This document shows, piece after piece, positions 7,971 to 17,036 of a DNA stretch of 64,000 nt (the first letter of the stretch is position 1; the number at the start of each line of letters is the position of its first letter). A model generated the notes under the pieces. It saw nothing but the letters and a program-made list of their open reading frames with translations. It ran no database searches and was not told where the DNA came from. Both the position numbers and the translations under genes were made by a program. Source of the stretch: Clostridium_AW sp963515715 (GTDB lineage Bacteria > Bacillota > Clostridia > Clostridiales > Clostridiaceae); the NCBI RefSeq assembly GCF_963515715.1, contig NZ_CAUPZS010000017.1, forward strand, positions 1-64,000, in the 5' to 3' direction.

Positions 7971-9194
7971 ATGATAGATTTTTTTGAATTTCTATTTAGC
8001 TTATCATTAGTACAAGCAGTATTTATGAATATAGGAATAATATTTATAAATACTTTATTATCATTTTTTATAAAATCAGCCACAAAGAAAAAATATAAAA
8101 AAACTAATTCAGTGGAAGAAACTTTGTATTTTCAACAAATGTTAGGTAAATACCTTCAGTTTATTTTTATTCTTGTATCAGCTTTTCTTTCAACTTTATC
8201 TATAATGCCTCATTTAGAATGGATGGGCAATTTGAAACTATTAGGAGCATTGATCTTCGTATATTTTAATCTCTTTATAATATCAATTTTAAATTCACTT
8301 ATAATACATGATTTAAATAAATCCTTGAGAAAAACTAATGCAACAAAATGGGAAGAGATTAAACTCCTTTTGAGAGTTTTAATATTTTCCGTAATACCTA
8401 TGATAATACTGTTAGTTATAATAGATACCCAACCCCTTAAGAACTTAGGCAGCGTTAAAATGCAAAAATATATAAAAATATTAACTCCAATGGTAGTCTA
8501 CCTTTTATTATCCTTTATAATGCCTCTTTTTAGTAAATACATGTTAAAAGCAAAACCTTTTGAAGAAGGGGATCTAAAAGACGACCTTACAGCCTTTGTA
8601 GAAAAATCAGGTGTGAAAAAATTTAAATTATATTTATGGGCTACAAAGGATAACAAACATGCCAATGCTTTAGTTTCTGGACTTTTAACCAAAGAAATAT
8701 TCATGTCAGACTATCTTTTAGAAAATTTTTCATCAGAAGAAGCAAAAGGTATTTTAGCTCATGAAATAGGACACATAAAAAAGCATCATTTATGGATAAG
8801 GACAGCTCTTATTCTAGGTTTGTTCATTTTAGCCCCTGTATTAGGAGATTTACTGAACTTTATTGAAGATAATTTTTTTGAAATACCATTCTGGCTTGGC
8901 CTACTCATAATAGCAGTAGTCATGATTGGATATTTCGTATTCTTAAAATACTTCATAAGTAGAACTCAAGAAAAAGAAGCGGACGCCTTCGCTTTAGAAA
9001 TGGAAGTTGAACCAATAGTATATATAAGCGCCCTTTACAAGCTTGCAAAACTCAATAATTCAGTAATGAAGTTTAATAAATTGGATGAAAAGCTCCAAAC
9101 TCATCCCTCTATAGCTAGAAGGATAAAATATATATCAGAAAAAAACGGTTTAGATATGGATGAAGTTATGAATGAAATTAAAAGCAGAGTATAA
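7971..9194 (+). CDS. M48-family membrane metalloprotease
   Basis: A 407-residue integral membrane zinc protease of the HtpX/Ste24 type. Hydrophobic segments occupy roughly residues 8-36, 60-80, 88-112, 135-152 and 170-190. The catalytic HEIGH motif (H264, E265, H268) sits in an Ala-His-Glu helix, and the third ligand is in E334-x-x-A-D338 (EKEADAFA). Two more membrane segments lie between these motifs. The family clears damaged membrane proteins or processes membrane substrates. The start at 7971 follows AGGAGGG. It is divergent from the radical SAM gene across 244 bases and stands alone. Confidence 0.9.
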   Translation: MIDFFEFLFSLSLVQAVFMNIGIIFINTLLSFFIKSATKKKYKKTNSVEETLYFQQMLGKYLQFIFILVSAFLSTLSIMPHLEWMGNLKLLGALIFVYFNLFIISILNSLIIHDLNKSLRKTNATKWEEIKLLLRVLIFSVIPMIILLVIIDTQPLKNLGSVKMQKYIKILTPMVVYLLLSFIMPLFSKYMLKAKPFEEGDLKDDLTAFVEKSGVKKFKLYLWATKDNKHANALVSGLLTKEIFMSDYLLENFSSEEAKGILAHEIGHIKKHHLWIRTALILGLFILAPVLGDLLNFIEDNFFEIPFWLGLLIIAVVMIGYFVFLKYFISRTQEKEADAFALEMEVEPIVYISALYKLAKLNNSVMKFNKLDEKLQTHPSIARRIKYISEKNGLDMDEVMNEIKSRV

Positions 9195-9370
9195 GAATTT
9201 TATCTTATGCTCTGTCCCATGAATAGAGTTATAAATAACATATACTAAAATATATACTTAGACATATACTTAAGCAATACTAAAAATGGGCAATTGGTTA
9301 TTTTAGCTTCATAGATCATTCCATTAAAATAAATATTTTACTATTAATGGAAACCTATTCCTACTTTTTG

Positions 9371-9399
9371 TTGACAAGAAGCAGATTTAACGCTATTAT
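9371..9399 (+). promoter_or_regulatory. Sigma-A-type promoter of the 3D-domain wall protein
   Basis: TTGACA (9371-9376), a 17-base spacer, then TATTAT (9394-9399). This is an almost consensus housekeeping promoter 25 bases before the coding start, predicting a very short 5-prime leader of about 20 bases. Confidence 0.8.
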
Positions 9400-9424
9400 T
9401 TCCATATACGCCTATTGAAAGGGG

Positions 9425-10450
9425 ATGAAGGTTATAATTAACTCTAAAAAACCTTTGATGGAAAACAAAATAAAAATATATGTGCCTGAACTTATTATGG
9501 TGGCAATAAGCTTTATTTTGGTCATCTTTCTATATTCAACAGGGAAAAACGTTACAGTAGTTATAGATGGTGAAGAAAGAAATTTTACCACTTATGAAAG
9601 CACTTTTGATAAAGCTTTAAAAAATGTAAATATAGAAATATATGAGAAAGATAAAATCGATAAGGATTTAAGTTCAAAAATAGCTAAAAAAGATAGGATA
9701 GATATAAAAAGGGCAGTAAACCTTAAAGTTATTGTAGATAACAAAGAGCTAAATATAAAGTCTGCTGAAAATAATATAGGCTCAATGTTAAATGCAGAGA
9801 ATATAACTTTAAAACCTGAGGATAAAGTATTACCTGGAATAGAATCAGAGTTGTCTGAAGGTATGAATGTGGAAGTAGTAAGAGTTGAAACTAAAGTAGT
9901 TACATCAACAGCTCCTATTAATTTCAAAACCACTATTAAAAAAGATAATGATTTATTAAAATCTAAAACTAAAGTTTTACAAGCAGGGAAAAACGGAGAA
10001 AAAGAAATCACTACAAGTGTAGTTTATGAAAATGGTAAAGAAGTATCAAGAAAGATTGTTAAAGAGGTTGTTACTAAAAAGCCTACGGATAAAATTGTGG
10101 TACAAGGTACCTTATCACCAATGTATGCTTCTAGGGGAAGTAGCTCACAGGCCAACTCAACTTCCTTTACAGTAAAGGCTACTGCCTATTGGGCAGTTCA
10201 TGGTGTAGGAACTACCTATACTGCATCTGGTAAAAAAGCAGTAAGAAACCCAGATGGTTATAGTACCATTGCCGTAGACCCAAGGGTTATTCCTTTAGGG
10301 ACAAAGCTCTATGTTGAAGGTTATGGCCATGCTATAGCAGCAGATACCGGTACTGCAATAAAAGGAAATTTTATAGATGTTTTCTTTGATACCTACAACG
10401 AAGCTTGTAACTGGGGATTAAAATATGTAAATGTGCATATAGTTCAATAA
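9425..10450 (+). CDS. G5/DUF348/3D-domain cell-wall protein (YabE/RpfB-like)
   Basis: A 341-residue anchored wall-remodelling protein. Membrane segment at about 20-38; DUF348-type ubiquitin-like repeats about 40-150; G5 domain about 152-228; Ser-rich linker; C-terminal 3D domain 248-341 with its three aspartates D285, D307 and D318. This is the YabE/Rpf-like layout: the 3D domain is a predicted lytic transglycosylase fold acting on peptidoglycan. The start is uncertain: the ATG at 9425 directly abuts AAAGGGG with no spacer, and a TTG at codon 11 or ATG at codon 12 (9458) are alternatives that keep the anchor intact. A strong promoter lies just upstream and a terminator just downstream, so it is monocistronic. 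Confidence 0.85.
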   Translation: MKVIINSKKPLMENKIKIYVPELIMVAISFILVIFLYSTGKNVTVVIDGEERNFTTYESTFDKALKNVNIEIYEKDKIDKDLSSKIAKKDRIDIKRAVNLKVIVDNKELNIKSAENNIGSMLNAENITLKPEDKVLPGIESELSEGMNVEVVRVETKVVTSTAPINFKTTIKKDNDLLKSKTKVLQAGKNGEKEITTSVVYENGKEVSRKIVKEVVTKKPTDKIVVQGTLSPMYASRGSSSQANSTSFTVKATAYWAVHGVGTTYTASGKKAVRNPDGYSTIAVDPRVIPLGTKLYVEGYGHAIAADTGTAIKGNFIDVFFDTYNEACNWGLKYVNVHIVQ

Positions 10451-10452
10451 TA

Positions 10453-10497
10453 ATAAACATCTGGATTTTCATATTCCAGATGTTTATCTTTTTTTAC
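10453..10497 (+). terminator. Intrinsic terminator, convergent genes
   Basis: Perfect 13-base arms ATAAACATCTGGA (10453-10465) and TCCAGATGTTTAT (10475-10487) followed by CTTTTTTT. It ends the 3D-domain gene. The complement also carries a stem plus a weaker T-rich tail for the opposing SGNH gene. Confidence 0.9.
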
Positions 10498-11309
10498 TCC
10501 ACATTATCTACTAGGTAATTTAGTAGCAATGTATAAAAATTAGCTTTAAAATGTATCCCATCTGGTTCATAAAGATTTTTATTTTTATCATTTGGTATTG
10601 ATGCTATATTTAAAAAATTTACATTCTCCTCTTTTGCCATGTCTATAAGTTTACTATTATATTCATTTATCTTCTCATTACTAATGCCAGATTCCTTACC
10701 CTCAGCCTTTGATAAAACCGGTAATATAGATTGTACATATATATTGGAGTTTGGAAACTTTGCTTCTAAACTATGAATCAATTCTCTATATTCATCTATA
10801 AACCACTTGGTAGATATAGCTGCCATATCATTAAGTCCATATAAAAGGTAGATATTTATTGGATCTTTTACTTCAATTTTATTTATTTCCTTCTTTATAT
10901 CATTAATATGAATTCCTTTCTTTGCATAAACGTTCTCCTCTTGTAAAAAATCATAATATGGTAACGCTTCTGTAACAGAGTCTCCCATGAACACATCTTT
11001 CTTAAAAAATTCCTTATAGTTACTAGATTTTTTTAGGTTAGTCGTGTCAGTTTCGGCTAGTGTTATAGTATTATTATTTTTATCCGAATCACTAACTGCT
11101 TTATTAGTTATACTATCTTCACTATCTTTTGCTTCATCTAATTTTATTTCATTATGCTTGTCCTTATTATCACTTTCCTTATTATTACTTTCCTTTGAAT
11201 TATTGCTTTCAGTCTTCTCATAACTGGCGTAAGCTATAGATGTTCCCTTGCCATTATTCTTATTAGAAGTTCTCATTCCCACCTCTACTCCAATTATAAA
11301 TACTGCCAA
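10494..11309 (-). CDS. Membrane-anchored SGNH/GDSL-type hydrolase
   Basis: A protein of at least 271 residues. After a membrane segment and a long Asn/Lys/Ser-rich linker (about residues 15-95) comes an SGNH esterase domain: block I GDSV (G109, D110, S111), a YGLND block (Asn of block III), and the C-terminal D250-x-x-H253 catalytic pair. Such proteins deacylate cell-surface polymers. Start: in this frame the first acceptable codon is TTG at 11309, with no ribosome binding site. The frame stays open upstream to a stop at 11381, and a CTG at 11372 lies just after GGAGATGAG. The added 21 residues would supply a basic N-terminus before the membrane helix, which fits better. Confidence 0.75.
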   Translation of the reverse strand: MAVFIIGVEVGMRTSNKNNGKGTSIAYASYEKTESNNSKESNNKESDNKDKHNEIKLDEAKDSEDSITNKAVSDSDKNNNTITLAETDTTNLKKSSNYKEFFKKDVFMGDSVTEALPYYDFLQEENVYAKKGIHINDIKKEINKIEVKDPINIYLLYGLNDMAAISTKWFIDEYRELIHSLEAKFPNSNIYVQSILPVLSKAEGKESGISNEKINEYNSKLIDMAKEENVNFLNIASIPNDKNKNLYEPDGIHFKANFYTLLLNYLVDNVE

Positions 11310-11568
11310 TAATACAATTGTTCTTTTAATTATTTTGTTTCTTTTTTTAATTTTTTCTATTTTTCTATTCAGCTTAGCTCATCTCCATTGCCTAAATCTA
11401 GCCTTTGTCTTTAGTTATATTATAATACTTTATAATGTTAAATTAATTACATGATAATTACAGATACTTTACAAAACTATTACAATTCTACAGCAAAACT
11501 CCCTTCAAAATAGATTTTAAAGACATTTAATTTTTTCTATCTTGAAAGGAGTCCACATTAATTCATAA

Positions 11569-12075
11569 TTAACTTAATTTTTTTCTATAAAAAGAAACAT
11601 AAGATAAAAAGGTTCCAAAAATACTTCCTGTAAAGTCAAGCAAAACATCTGCTACTGCTGAAGTCCTACCTGGAACAAAGCTTTGATAAAACTCATCTAA
11701 TACTGCAGTAAATAAACAGAAAAATATTATGTAAATAAAAGCTCTTTTTCCCTTAACTTTAAACTGATAAAAGGCATTACTTATTAATATAGCTAGTACG
11801 CAATATTCAAAAGCGTGAGCCCCTCTTCTAACTAAGTAATTTTGAAATGCTTGCCTTCCCTTAGGTTTATTAGAGGCCAAATAAACTTTACTATCAATTT
11901 CTGATTTATGGTTTTTGTCTTTTTTTATAGTTTTTTTAACATTTCTATAAACATCCTTCATTATGTTTAATGTTTTATTACTTCGATAATTTGATTTTAT
12001 GCCATTATTAGAGGAGTTATAAAATATAAATCCTATCCATAATACGCACAATACCACTGCTAAAAACTTCTTCAC
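11569..12075 (-). CDS. VanZ-like membrane protein
   Basis: A 168-residue protein of the VanZ family. An N-terminal membrane helix is followed by a hydrophilic Lys-rich loop, then three helices containing the family signature DEFYQSFVPGRTSAVADVLL with its conserved Asp-Glu, Gln and Arg. VanZ proteins lower teicoplanin susceptibility in some cases, but most have no known function. I chose the GTG at 12075 because AAAGGTGAT lies 5-6 bases upstream; a GTG three codons earlier overlaps that site. No glycopeptide-resistance genes are nearby. Confidence 0.8.
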   Translation of the reverse strand: MKKFLAVVLCVLWIGFIFYNSSNNGIKSNYRSNKTLNIMKDVYRNVKKTIKKDKNHKSEIDSKVYLASNKPKGRQAFQNYLVRRGAHAFEYCVLAILISNAFYQFKVKGKRAFIYIIFFCLFTAVLDEFYQSFVPGRTSAVADVLLDFTGSIFGTFLSYVSFYRKKLS

Positions 12076-12268
12076 ATTAATCACCTTTTATAATTCAATA
12101 TATTAAATTATGACATATCTAATTTTTCCTATCAACAATAAATGTAATTTTTAAGAATATGTTCATATTTTAGAAATTGATTATAACAAATATTTCCTAT
12201 TAGTTTTTATGGCAAGTTAATTTTTTAAGAATACTATATAGTGAGGAAATACTTTGGAGGGATTTTAG

Positions 12269-13201
12269 ATGAGCTTATCTATTGATACACCTATTTATAT
12301 AAATAAAAATTTAATAGTAGATCTACATTCCATATTGATAAATGGATTTATAGAAAGTAGAGCAGTAAGATTCATAGAGGACAGAGCTGATTTATTAAAA
12401 CTACAAAAAGGATGCAAAAATAGCGAAGGTCTTGGAAAGAAAAAATCTAATAATGATAAAGATAAGAATGTATCAAAAGATTCATCTATAAACTATTCTG
12501 AAGATTTTGCAGCAATTTTTGATAATAGAAATGCCACTAAAAATGAAATAAGTATAAAACAAATATTTACCACATTTCAAATATTTTTTGACTTAAGAGA
12601 TATCATGTTAGAAAAAAACATACTAAAATCCATAGGAAATAATAACATAATGGACTATAACATTTATCCTGGGGAATTTATAGAATTTGAAGGATGTATC
12701 TCTCCCACTTCTCCCTTATCTCAAATAAATACTATGATAGATATTTTTGAGGCTTATGATTGCAAGGATTTAGATGAATTATTAAGAAACGAGGATGTAG
12801 ACGAACCTTTAAATAATTATTCTGTTATGTTAAAACAAATGAAAAACTTATCTGCATGTTTAAATAGAAATAATACAGTAAATATGCTAATGGATTGTAA
12901 TTCTTTCACCTCTGTATTGAATGTAAATGCAAATAATTTTTCAGATAAAAATGCCTATATGTATGATACCGCCCATTGTCCCTGTAAAGTTTTATGTAAA
13001 GTTATTAGAGTTATAGATAAAAATGATCATATAGATTTATTGTGTAAAACTTGCATGAGTGATTACTATGTTGAACTTTTTAATCAAATGAAGCCATCTT
13101 TAGATTTATTAGCTAAAAATAATATTATATTGCCTAGAGAATTTACTACTAAAATACAAGGCCCTGCCATTCAGGTTATGCCGCTTGCTATGTATGTATA
13201 G
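12269..13201 (+). CDS. Hypothetical cytoplasmic protein
   Basis: A 310-residue protein that I do not recognise. It has no signal peptide or membrane segment. Visible features are a Lys/Asn-rich low-complexity linker (about residues 48-72), an acidic GEFIEFEG segment mid-protein, and two cysteine pairs towards the C-terminus (CPCKVLC and CKTC) that could bind metal. The ATG at 12269 follows TTGGAGGG. Codon use matches its neighbours. It is monocistronic, followed by the repeated stem-loops at 13.28-13.48 kb. Confidence 0.7.
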   Translation: MSLSIDTPIYINKNLIVDLHSILINGFIESRAVRFIEDRADLLKLQKGCKNSEGLGKKKSNNDKDKNVSKDSSINYSEDFAAIFDNRNATKNEISIKQIFTTFQIFFDLRDIMLEKNILKSIGNNNIMDYNIYPGEFIEFEGCISPTSPLSQINTMIDIFEAYDCKDLDELLRNEDVDEPLNNYSVMLKQMKNLSACLNRNNTVNMLMDCNSFTSVLNVNANNFSDKNAYMYDTAHCPCKVLCKVIRVIDKNDHIDLLCKTCMSDYYVELFNQMKPSLDLLAKNNIILPREFTTKIQGPAIQVMPLAMYV

Positions 13202-13281
13202 TAGTAAACACCTATTTATTGTAATACCAAATTGTTTTCACATTTATAAGTTTCTACAAATATAAATATGTATCCAAAATG

Positions 13282-13347
13282 GGAACTGAGATACATAATG
13301 ACGTCACTTCACAAAAAGGCGTTCCTCCCATTATATACCTCAGTTCC
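13282..13347 (+). repeat. Structured repeat, copy 1 (stem-loop)
   Basis: Outer arms GGAACTGAG (13282-13290) and CTCAGTTCC (13339-13347) are perfect. An inner stem pairs ACATAATG with CATTATAT imperfectly. The loop, with GTCACTTCAC and GGCGTTCC around an A-run, is a diverged version of the loops in the other copies. Confidence 0.6.
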
Positions 13348-13415
13348 TTCATGTTTTACAGATCTATTTTCACAGTTGTAAATTTCTACAGAGATAGTTT
13401 GTTACACCAAATAGA

Positions 13416-13476
13416 GAGCTAAGCACGCAGTGAAGCCGCTCCAAAAAAAGTCGCTTTTTCACTATATACTTAGCTC
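13416..13476 (+). repeat. Structured repeat, copy 2 (stem-loop)
   Basis: Arms GAGCTAAG (13416-13423) and CTTAGCTC (13469-13476), with an inner AGTGA/TCACT stem. The loop GAAGCCGCTCCAAAAAAAG-TCGCT is nearly identical to that of the copy at 24.65 kb. TTTTATTTCTTT follows, so it may also end transcription of the 310-residue gene. Confidence 0.65.
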
Positions 13477-13573
13477 TTTTATTTCTTTATATTCACATTT
13501 TGTTTATGCTTTTACTATTATTATAGAGTTTATATCTAATAAAAGCACAAGGGTATTTAAGCACAGTACGATT

Positions 13574-16093
13574 TTACTTATGAAGAAGATTTATTAAAAT
13601 TCTATATGCACCAGGCACTAAATTAGGAATTTGACGATACCAAGCAAGGGATGAGTAAGTGTAAGTTCCCTTTCCATATTCAGTAGTAATCAATGTACCA
13701 GTGAACTCACTTTCTCCAGGGTCACCAGTTGAAATAAGCTCTACATATTTACTATCCCATTTAGATAGATTATAAGCAGCTCTATCTTGAATCCAATTCT
13801 CCCAATCTTTTTCCGTTATTTTATTAGGAGAGTTGAAGAATTTATGCTCTGGCTTTAATATTGTAACCTTTGAGTTTTCATCTGTTACACGCCAATCCAT
13901 CACTGGAGTACCTATGGTGAGCGGATAAGGTGCTAGCTCAGGCTTCCAATTGTCCTCAGCTTTATTATATTGGACTACTACATTTCCACCATTTTTAACA
14001 TATTCTAAAAGTCTATTGTTGCTCCTTACAAGGTCAGGTCGTGCAAGATATGCTCTAATTCCTACCATAATAGTGTCAAACTTAGATAGGTTCCCTGATT
14101 CTAAATCTTCTTTAGTTAGATTTGTTACATTTAAGCCAACACGGCGAAGAAACTCGTCAGTCTCATCAAAACCACTAGCTATATATCCTATCTTTAAATC
14201 TTTATCAAATTTAACATCAAAGGCTTGAACCTTTACTTGGGACGGTTGAACAAAATAGGTACGACCTATATGTGAATACTCTATAATTTGGATTGATTCC
14301 TCACTTACTACGGATCCTCTTAATGCCTTAGCTTTAATTTCATGTGTTCCATTTTCTACTTTAGCAGGTGGTTTTACAGTAAAATCTGCAGATTGAATTT
14401 CACCTTTTTTACCAAATTCTACTATTGCTGATTTAGGTTCCACTGACCAGCCCTTAGGTACATCAAGGTATACTGTAGCTTTATTTGAGGAAGAAGTATA
14501 ATTAGTTAAAGTTACGGTAACAGGAATAGGCTTTTCTGGTTCTAGAGTATTTAGTATAGCTGCTGATGGATTAGGAGATACTGAAAACTCTGGTAGTACT
14601 GCAAAAAGCTCTTTAGGACTAGCATTTGAAACAGCTTTTGAACCGAAGCTTTCATATTCTACAGTAGCTTTCATAATATTTTCTTCATAGGGATGAAAAG
14701 TTTTTGCATTATTAGGCACAGTTACATCAAATTCAAATATGGCTGTTTCACCACTTTTTAAAGTATTTTTTATAGGAGACTTTCCATTAACCTTCCATCC
14801 AGTTGGTAAATCTAGCTTTGCATCTAACTTTTTAATATCCAAATTTCCACCGTTGTACACCTTTACAGTAGTCTTTATAGTCTGCCCTCTAGTTACTTCA
14901 GAAGTTTCTGGAATGACTCTTATCACTACAGAATTACTAGCACTGCTAGCATTATAAAGTTGGTCAACTTTTTTGTTTAATCTATGCAAAAGATCCACTT
15001 TCAATTCTTTATTTAAAGAGGACTCATTAACTTTTTTTATTGTAGATTCTACATCCCCTATCATCTTGTGTACATTCTTATTAACCTCCTCAAAATTAGG
15101 GAAGGATCTTTCTATATCTTCAGCATCCTTTTGAAGTTTTAAAAGAGATTCTACCACTTCTTTAGAGTTCTTATCCTTTTTTATTTCTTCTGCCAAATCT
15201 TTAAATGTAAAAGATATGCCATCAAAAAGCTTATCCTGTCCCTTACTTTCAGGCTTCAATAATGTGTAATATCGATAAGAAGTACCTTCTTCATAATCTC
15301 TTCCCATGCCTTGACATTTATGCATATATCGCGATTCCTCTCCCAATTGAACATAGGATGAAGCGTAGATTTTATCATATGTGCCAACAGGTACAGCTGT
15401 AGTGTGTTTATCTTTGCTTCCAGGTTCATATAATTTTTTTACCTTCCAAGGCATTAAACCTTCTTTTAGATGTTCTGGATATTTAGTAGGATCTTGTGCT
15501 AACTCATAAGCCTTCTTAGTCAAAATATTTATAGCTTGGTGATGTCCATGGGTACTTTTTTCATTTTGAAATGCAGGAAATATTACATCTGGACGTTGTG
15601 TTCTTATGCTCCTTACAAGACGCTCTAAAACCACATCTTCCCCCCATTTTTTTAAAGTTTCTTCCCAAGTTTTAGAGAAACCAAAATCCTTTAAGGGCTC
15701 ATAAATATCTTTACGAAGGATTTCTAAATCTACATCCAATATTTTAGCCGCCTCTTCATACTCTCTAGTTCTTAAAACGCTTAGGGCATCCTCTAGTTCT
15801 GATCCAATTTCATTTTGCCCTCCCTGCCCTCGAGTTACGCTTACTATAGAGGTATCAACCCCTAAACCAAGAGAAGTATAAGCTAAAAGAGCACTGTGTT
15901 CATCATCAGGATGAGCACAAACATTCATAACACTAGTTACTGTAGTTAGAGGTTTTATGGCCTTATGAAGTTCTACAACCCCACGCTCTGCTCTAACCTG
16001 TTCCGCTTCAACTTTGTTAGGAACAACAATTGATCCCATAATAAAAATTAGCGTAATTATAGAAGCTAAAAGTTTGGTAAAAGATTTTGACAT
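13574..16093 (-). CDS. Secreted PIG-L deacetylase with NEW3-type and C-terminal glutamine-amidotransferase-like domains
   Basis: An 839-residue exported protein. The signal peptide ends near residue 30 (VEA). The PIG-L/LmbE zinc deacetylase domain (about 50-300) carries AHPDDE (H61, D63, D64) and the later HGHHQ zinc histidine. A helical linker (about 310-385) leads to two immunoglobulin-like segments (about 395-610) of the NPCBM-associated NEW3 type, each with a PTGWKV/PKGWSV strand. The C-terminal part (about 635-839) looks like a class-I glutamine-amidotransferase-like fold (IMVGIRAYLAR; GGNVVVQYN). The family removes N-acetyl groups from GlcNAc-containing glycans; this size suggests action on an extracellular polysaccharide. 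It is divergent from a TetR gene, and a perfect 23-base palindrome lies 35 bases before the start. Confidence 0.85.
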   Translation of the reverse strand: MSKSFTKLLASIITLIFIMGSIVVPNKVEAEQVRAERGVVELHKAIKPLTTVTSVMNVCAHPDDEHSALLAYTSLGLGVDTSIVSVTRGQGGQNEIGSELEDALSVLRTREYEEAAKILDVDLEILRKDIYEPLKDFGFSKTWEETLKKWGEDVVLERLVRSIRTQRPDVIFPAFQNEKSTHGHHQAINILTKKAYELAQDPTKYPEHLKEGLMPWKVKKLYEPGSKDKHTTAVPVGTYDKIYASSYVQLGEESRYMHKCQGMGRDYEEGTSYRYYTLLKPESKGQDKLFDGISFTFKDLAEEIKKDKNSKEVVESLLKLQKDAEDIERSFPNFEEVNKNVHKMIGDVESTIKKVNESSLNKELKVDLLHRLNKKVDQLYNASSASNSVVIRVIPETSEVTRGQTIKTTVKVYNGGNLDIKKLDAKLDLPTGWKVNGKSPIKNTLKSGETAIFEFDVTVPNNAKTFHPYEENIMKATVEYESFGSKAVSNASPKELFAVLPEFSVSPNPSAAILNTLEPEKPIPVTVTLTNYTSSSNKATVYLDVPKGWSVEPKSAIVEFGKKGEIQSADFTVKPPAKVENGTHEIKAKALRGSVVSEESIQIIEYSHIGRTYFVQPSQVKVQAFDVKFDKDLKIGYIASGFDETDEFLRRVGLNVTNLTKEDLESGNLSKFDTIMVGIRAYLARPDLVRSNNRLLEYVKNGGNVVVQYNKAEDNWKPELAPYPLTIGTPVMDWRVTDENSKVTILKPEHKFFNSPNKITEKDWENWIQDRAAYNLSKWDSKYVELISTGDPGESEFTGTLITTEYGKGTYTYSSLAWYRQIPNLVPGAYRILINLLHK

Positions 16094-16127
16094 AACATAC
16101 CCTCCTTTTTTAAATATAATAAATACA

Positions 16128-16150
16128 ATTAGTTAATACGATTAACTAAT
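16128..16150. promoter_or_regulatory. Palindromic operator upstream of PIG-L gene
   Basis: Perfect 10-base arms ATTAGTTAAT (16128-16137) and ATTAACTAAT (16141-16150) around ACG. The site is 35 bases upstream of the PIG-L start and in the intergenic region shared with the divergent TetR gene. Size and symmetry suit a TetR-family dimer, but another regulator is possible. Confidence 0.55.
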
Positions 16151-16383
16151 TCTTTATTACTACTTTATATTATTCCATATATCCCAAATGATTCCTCAAT
16201 ATAAACAGAATTTTCAAAAAACTTTTTTTTAACAATATCTTCGATTTTATATTGTACAAATCTTGAAATTGTTCCCACAGTCACCTGCTTGCTATTTATT
16301 ACAAAAATGAAAATAGGAGAAAACAACACTGATAAAATTATCTAAATGGCCTTCTCAAAAACGGTCAACGGACTTACAATTAT

Positions 16384-16402
16384 ATTAACCAGAACGGTTA
16401 AT
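16384..16402. promoter_or_regulatory. Palindromic operator upstream of TetR gene
   Basis: Perfect 7-base arms ATTAACC (16384-16390) and GGTTAAT (16396-16402) with a 5-base spacer, 14 bases before the TetR start codon. A related half-site (ACGGTCAACGG) lies about 25 bases upstream. This is the usual arrangement for autoregulation by a TetR protein. The rest of the 322-base gap is AT-rich without a gene. Confidence 0.6.
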
Positions 16403-16415
16403 GCGAGGTGATTTT

Positions 16416-17021
16416 ATGAATGAGAAGTTTTTTAATCTTCCTATCGATAAGCAAAATATCATTATAAATGCAGGCTATAAGGTCTTTGCCAGCTATCCAT
16501 ATAAAAAAGCTCCCATGTCTATGATTTCATATGAAGCTAATATTTCTAAAGGATTACTATTTCATTATTTTGAGAACAAAAAAGGGTTATATTTATTTTT
16601 ATTTAATAAAGCGGTTGCCTACTCCACAGAAGAAGCAAAGAAAACAGGCGTCAATGAGGAAACAGACTTTTTTGAATTTATAAGCAAAACAATAATACTA
16701 AGAGCAAAGATGGTACAAAGATATCCATATATGTATCACTTTGTGACAAGAGCATATTACGAGCAAATTGATATAATTAAAGATGCCATTTCTACTATTA
16801 AAGGTTCTTTGCACCAGCTGAAGAAAGAAGAAACTTTAAGTCGGATAGATGTGAGCAAGTTTAGAAATCCCAGTGACTTAGATCAACTTTTTGATATTGC
16901 AATTTATTTATCAGAAGGATATGTATATCGTAATCAAGATAATATCGCAAACTCTCTTGATGATATGGTTCAAGGAGCTAACAAAATGTTTGAAATTTTG
17001 AAAAGAAACTTTTATATATAG
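16416..17021 (+). CDS. TetR-family transcriptional regulator
   Basis: A 201-residue regulator. The N-terminal helix-turn-helix region (about 10-55) has the TetR pattern: IIINAGYKVFASYPYKKAPM, then ISYEANISKGLLFHYFENK. The C-terminal helical ligand domain is diverged. I chose the ATG at 16416 because GAGGTG lies 5 bases upstream; an ATG 15 bases earlier overlaps the palindromic site and lacks one. It is followed after 15 bases by an alpha/beta hydrolase gene and divergent from the PIG-L deacetylase gene, so it probably controls itself plus the hydrolase, and perhaps PIG-L. Confidence 0.9.
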   Translation: MNEKFFNLPIDKQNIIINAGYKVFASYPYKKAPMSMISYEANISKGLLFHYFENKKGLYLFLFNKAVAYSTEEAKKTGVNEETDFFEFISKTIILRAKMVQRYPYMYHFVTRAYYEQIDIIKDAISTIKGSLHQLKKEETLSRIDVSKFRNPSDLDQLFDIAIYLSEGYVYRNQDNIANSLDDMVQGANKMFEILKRNFYI

Positions 17022-17036
17022 TGAAAGGAGAGCATT

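Larger units (their letters stand above)
13202..13573. repeat. Tandem pair of structured intergenic repeat units
   Basis: This gene-free stretch consists of two related units of about 130 bases. Each has an AT-rich block of the form TTTTCACA...TAA.TTTCTACA (13235-13262; 13367-13391) followed by a long stem-loop (13282-13347; 13416-13476). A third stem-loop of the same family and a degenerate fourth flank the Rpn-type nuclease gene at 24.6-24.85 kb. No coding potential is seen. Confidence 0.65.

Noticed and set aside
13202..13573. CRISPR array
   Set aside because: Only two related units of about 130 bases, each a single long hairpin. No short regular repeats with unique spacers and no cas genes.
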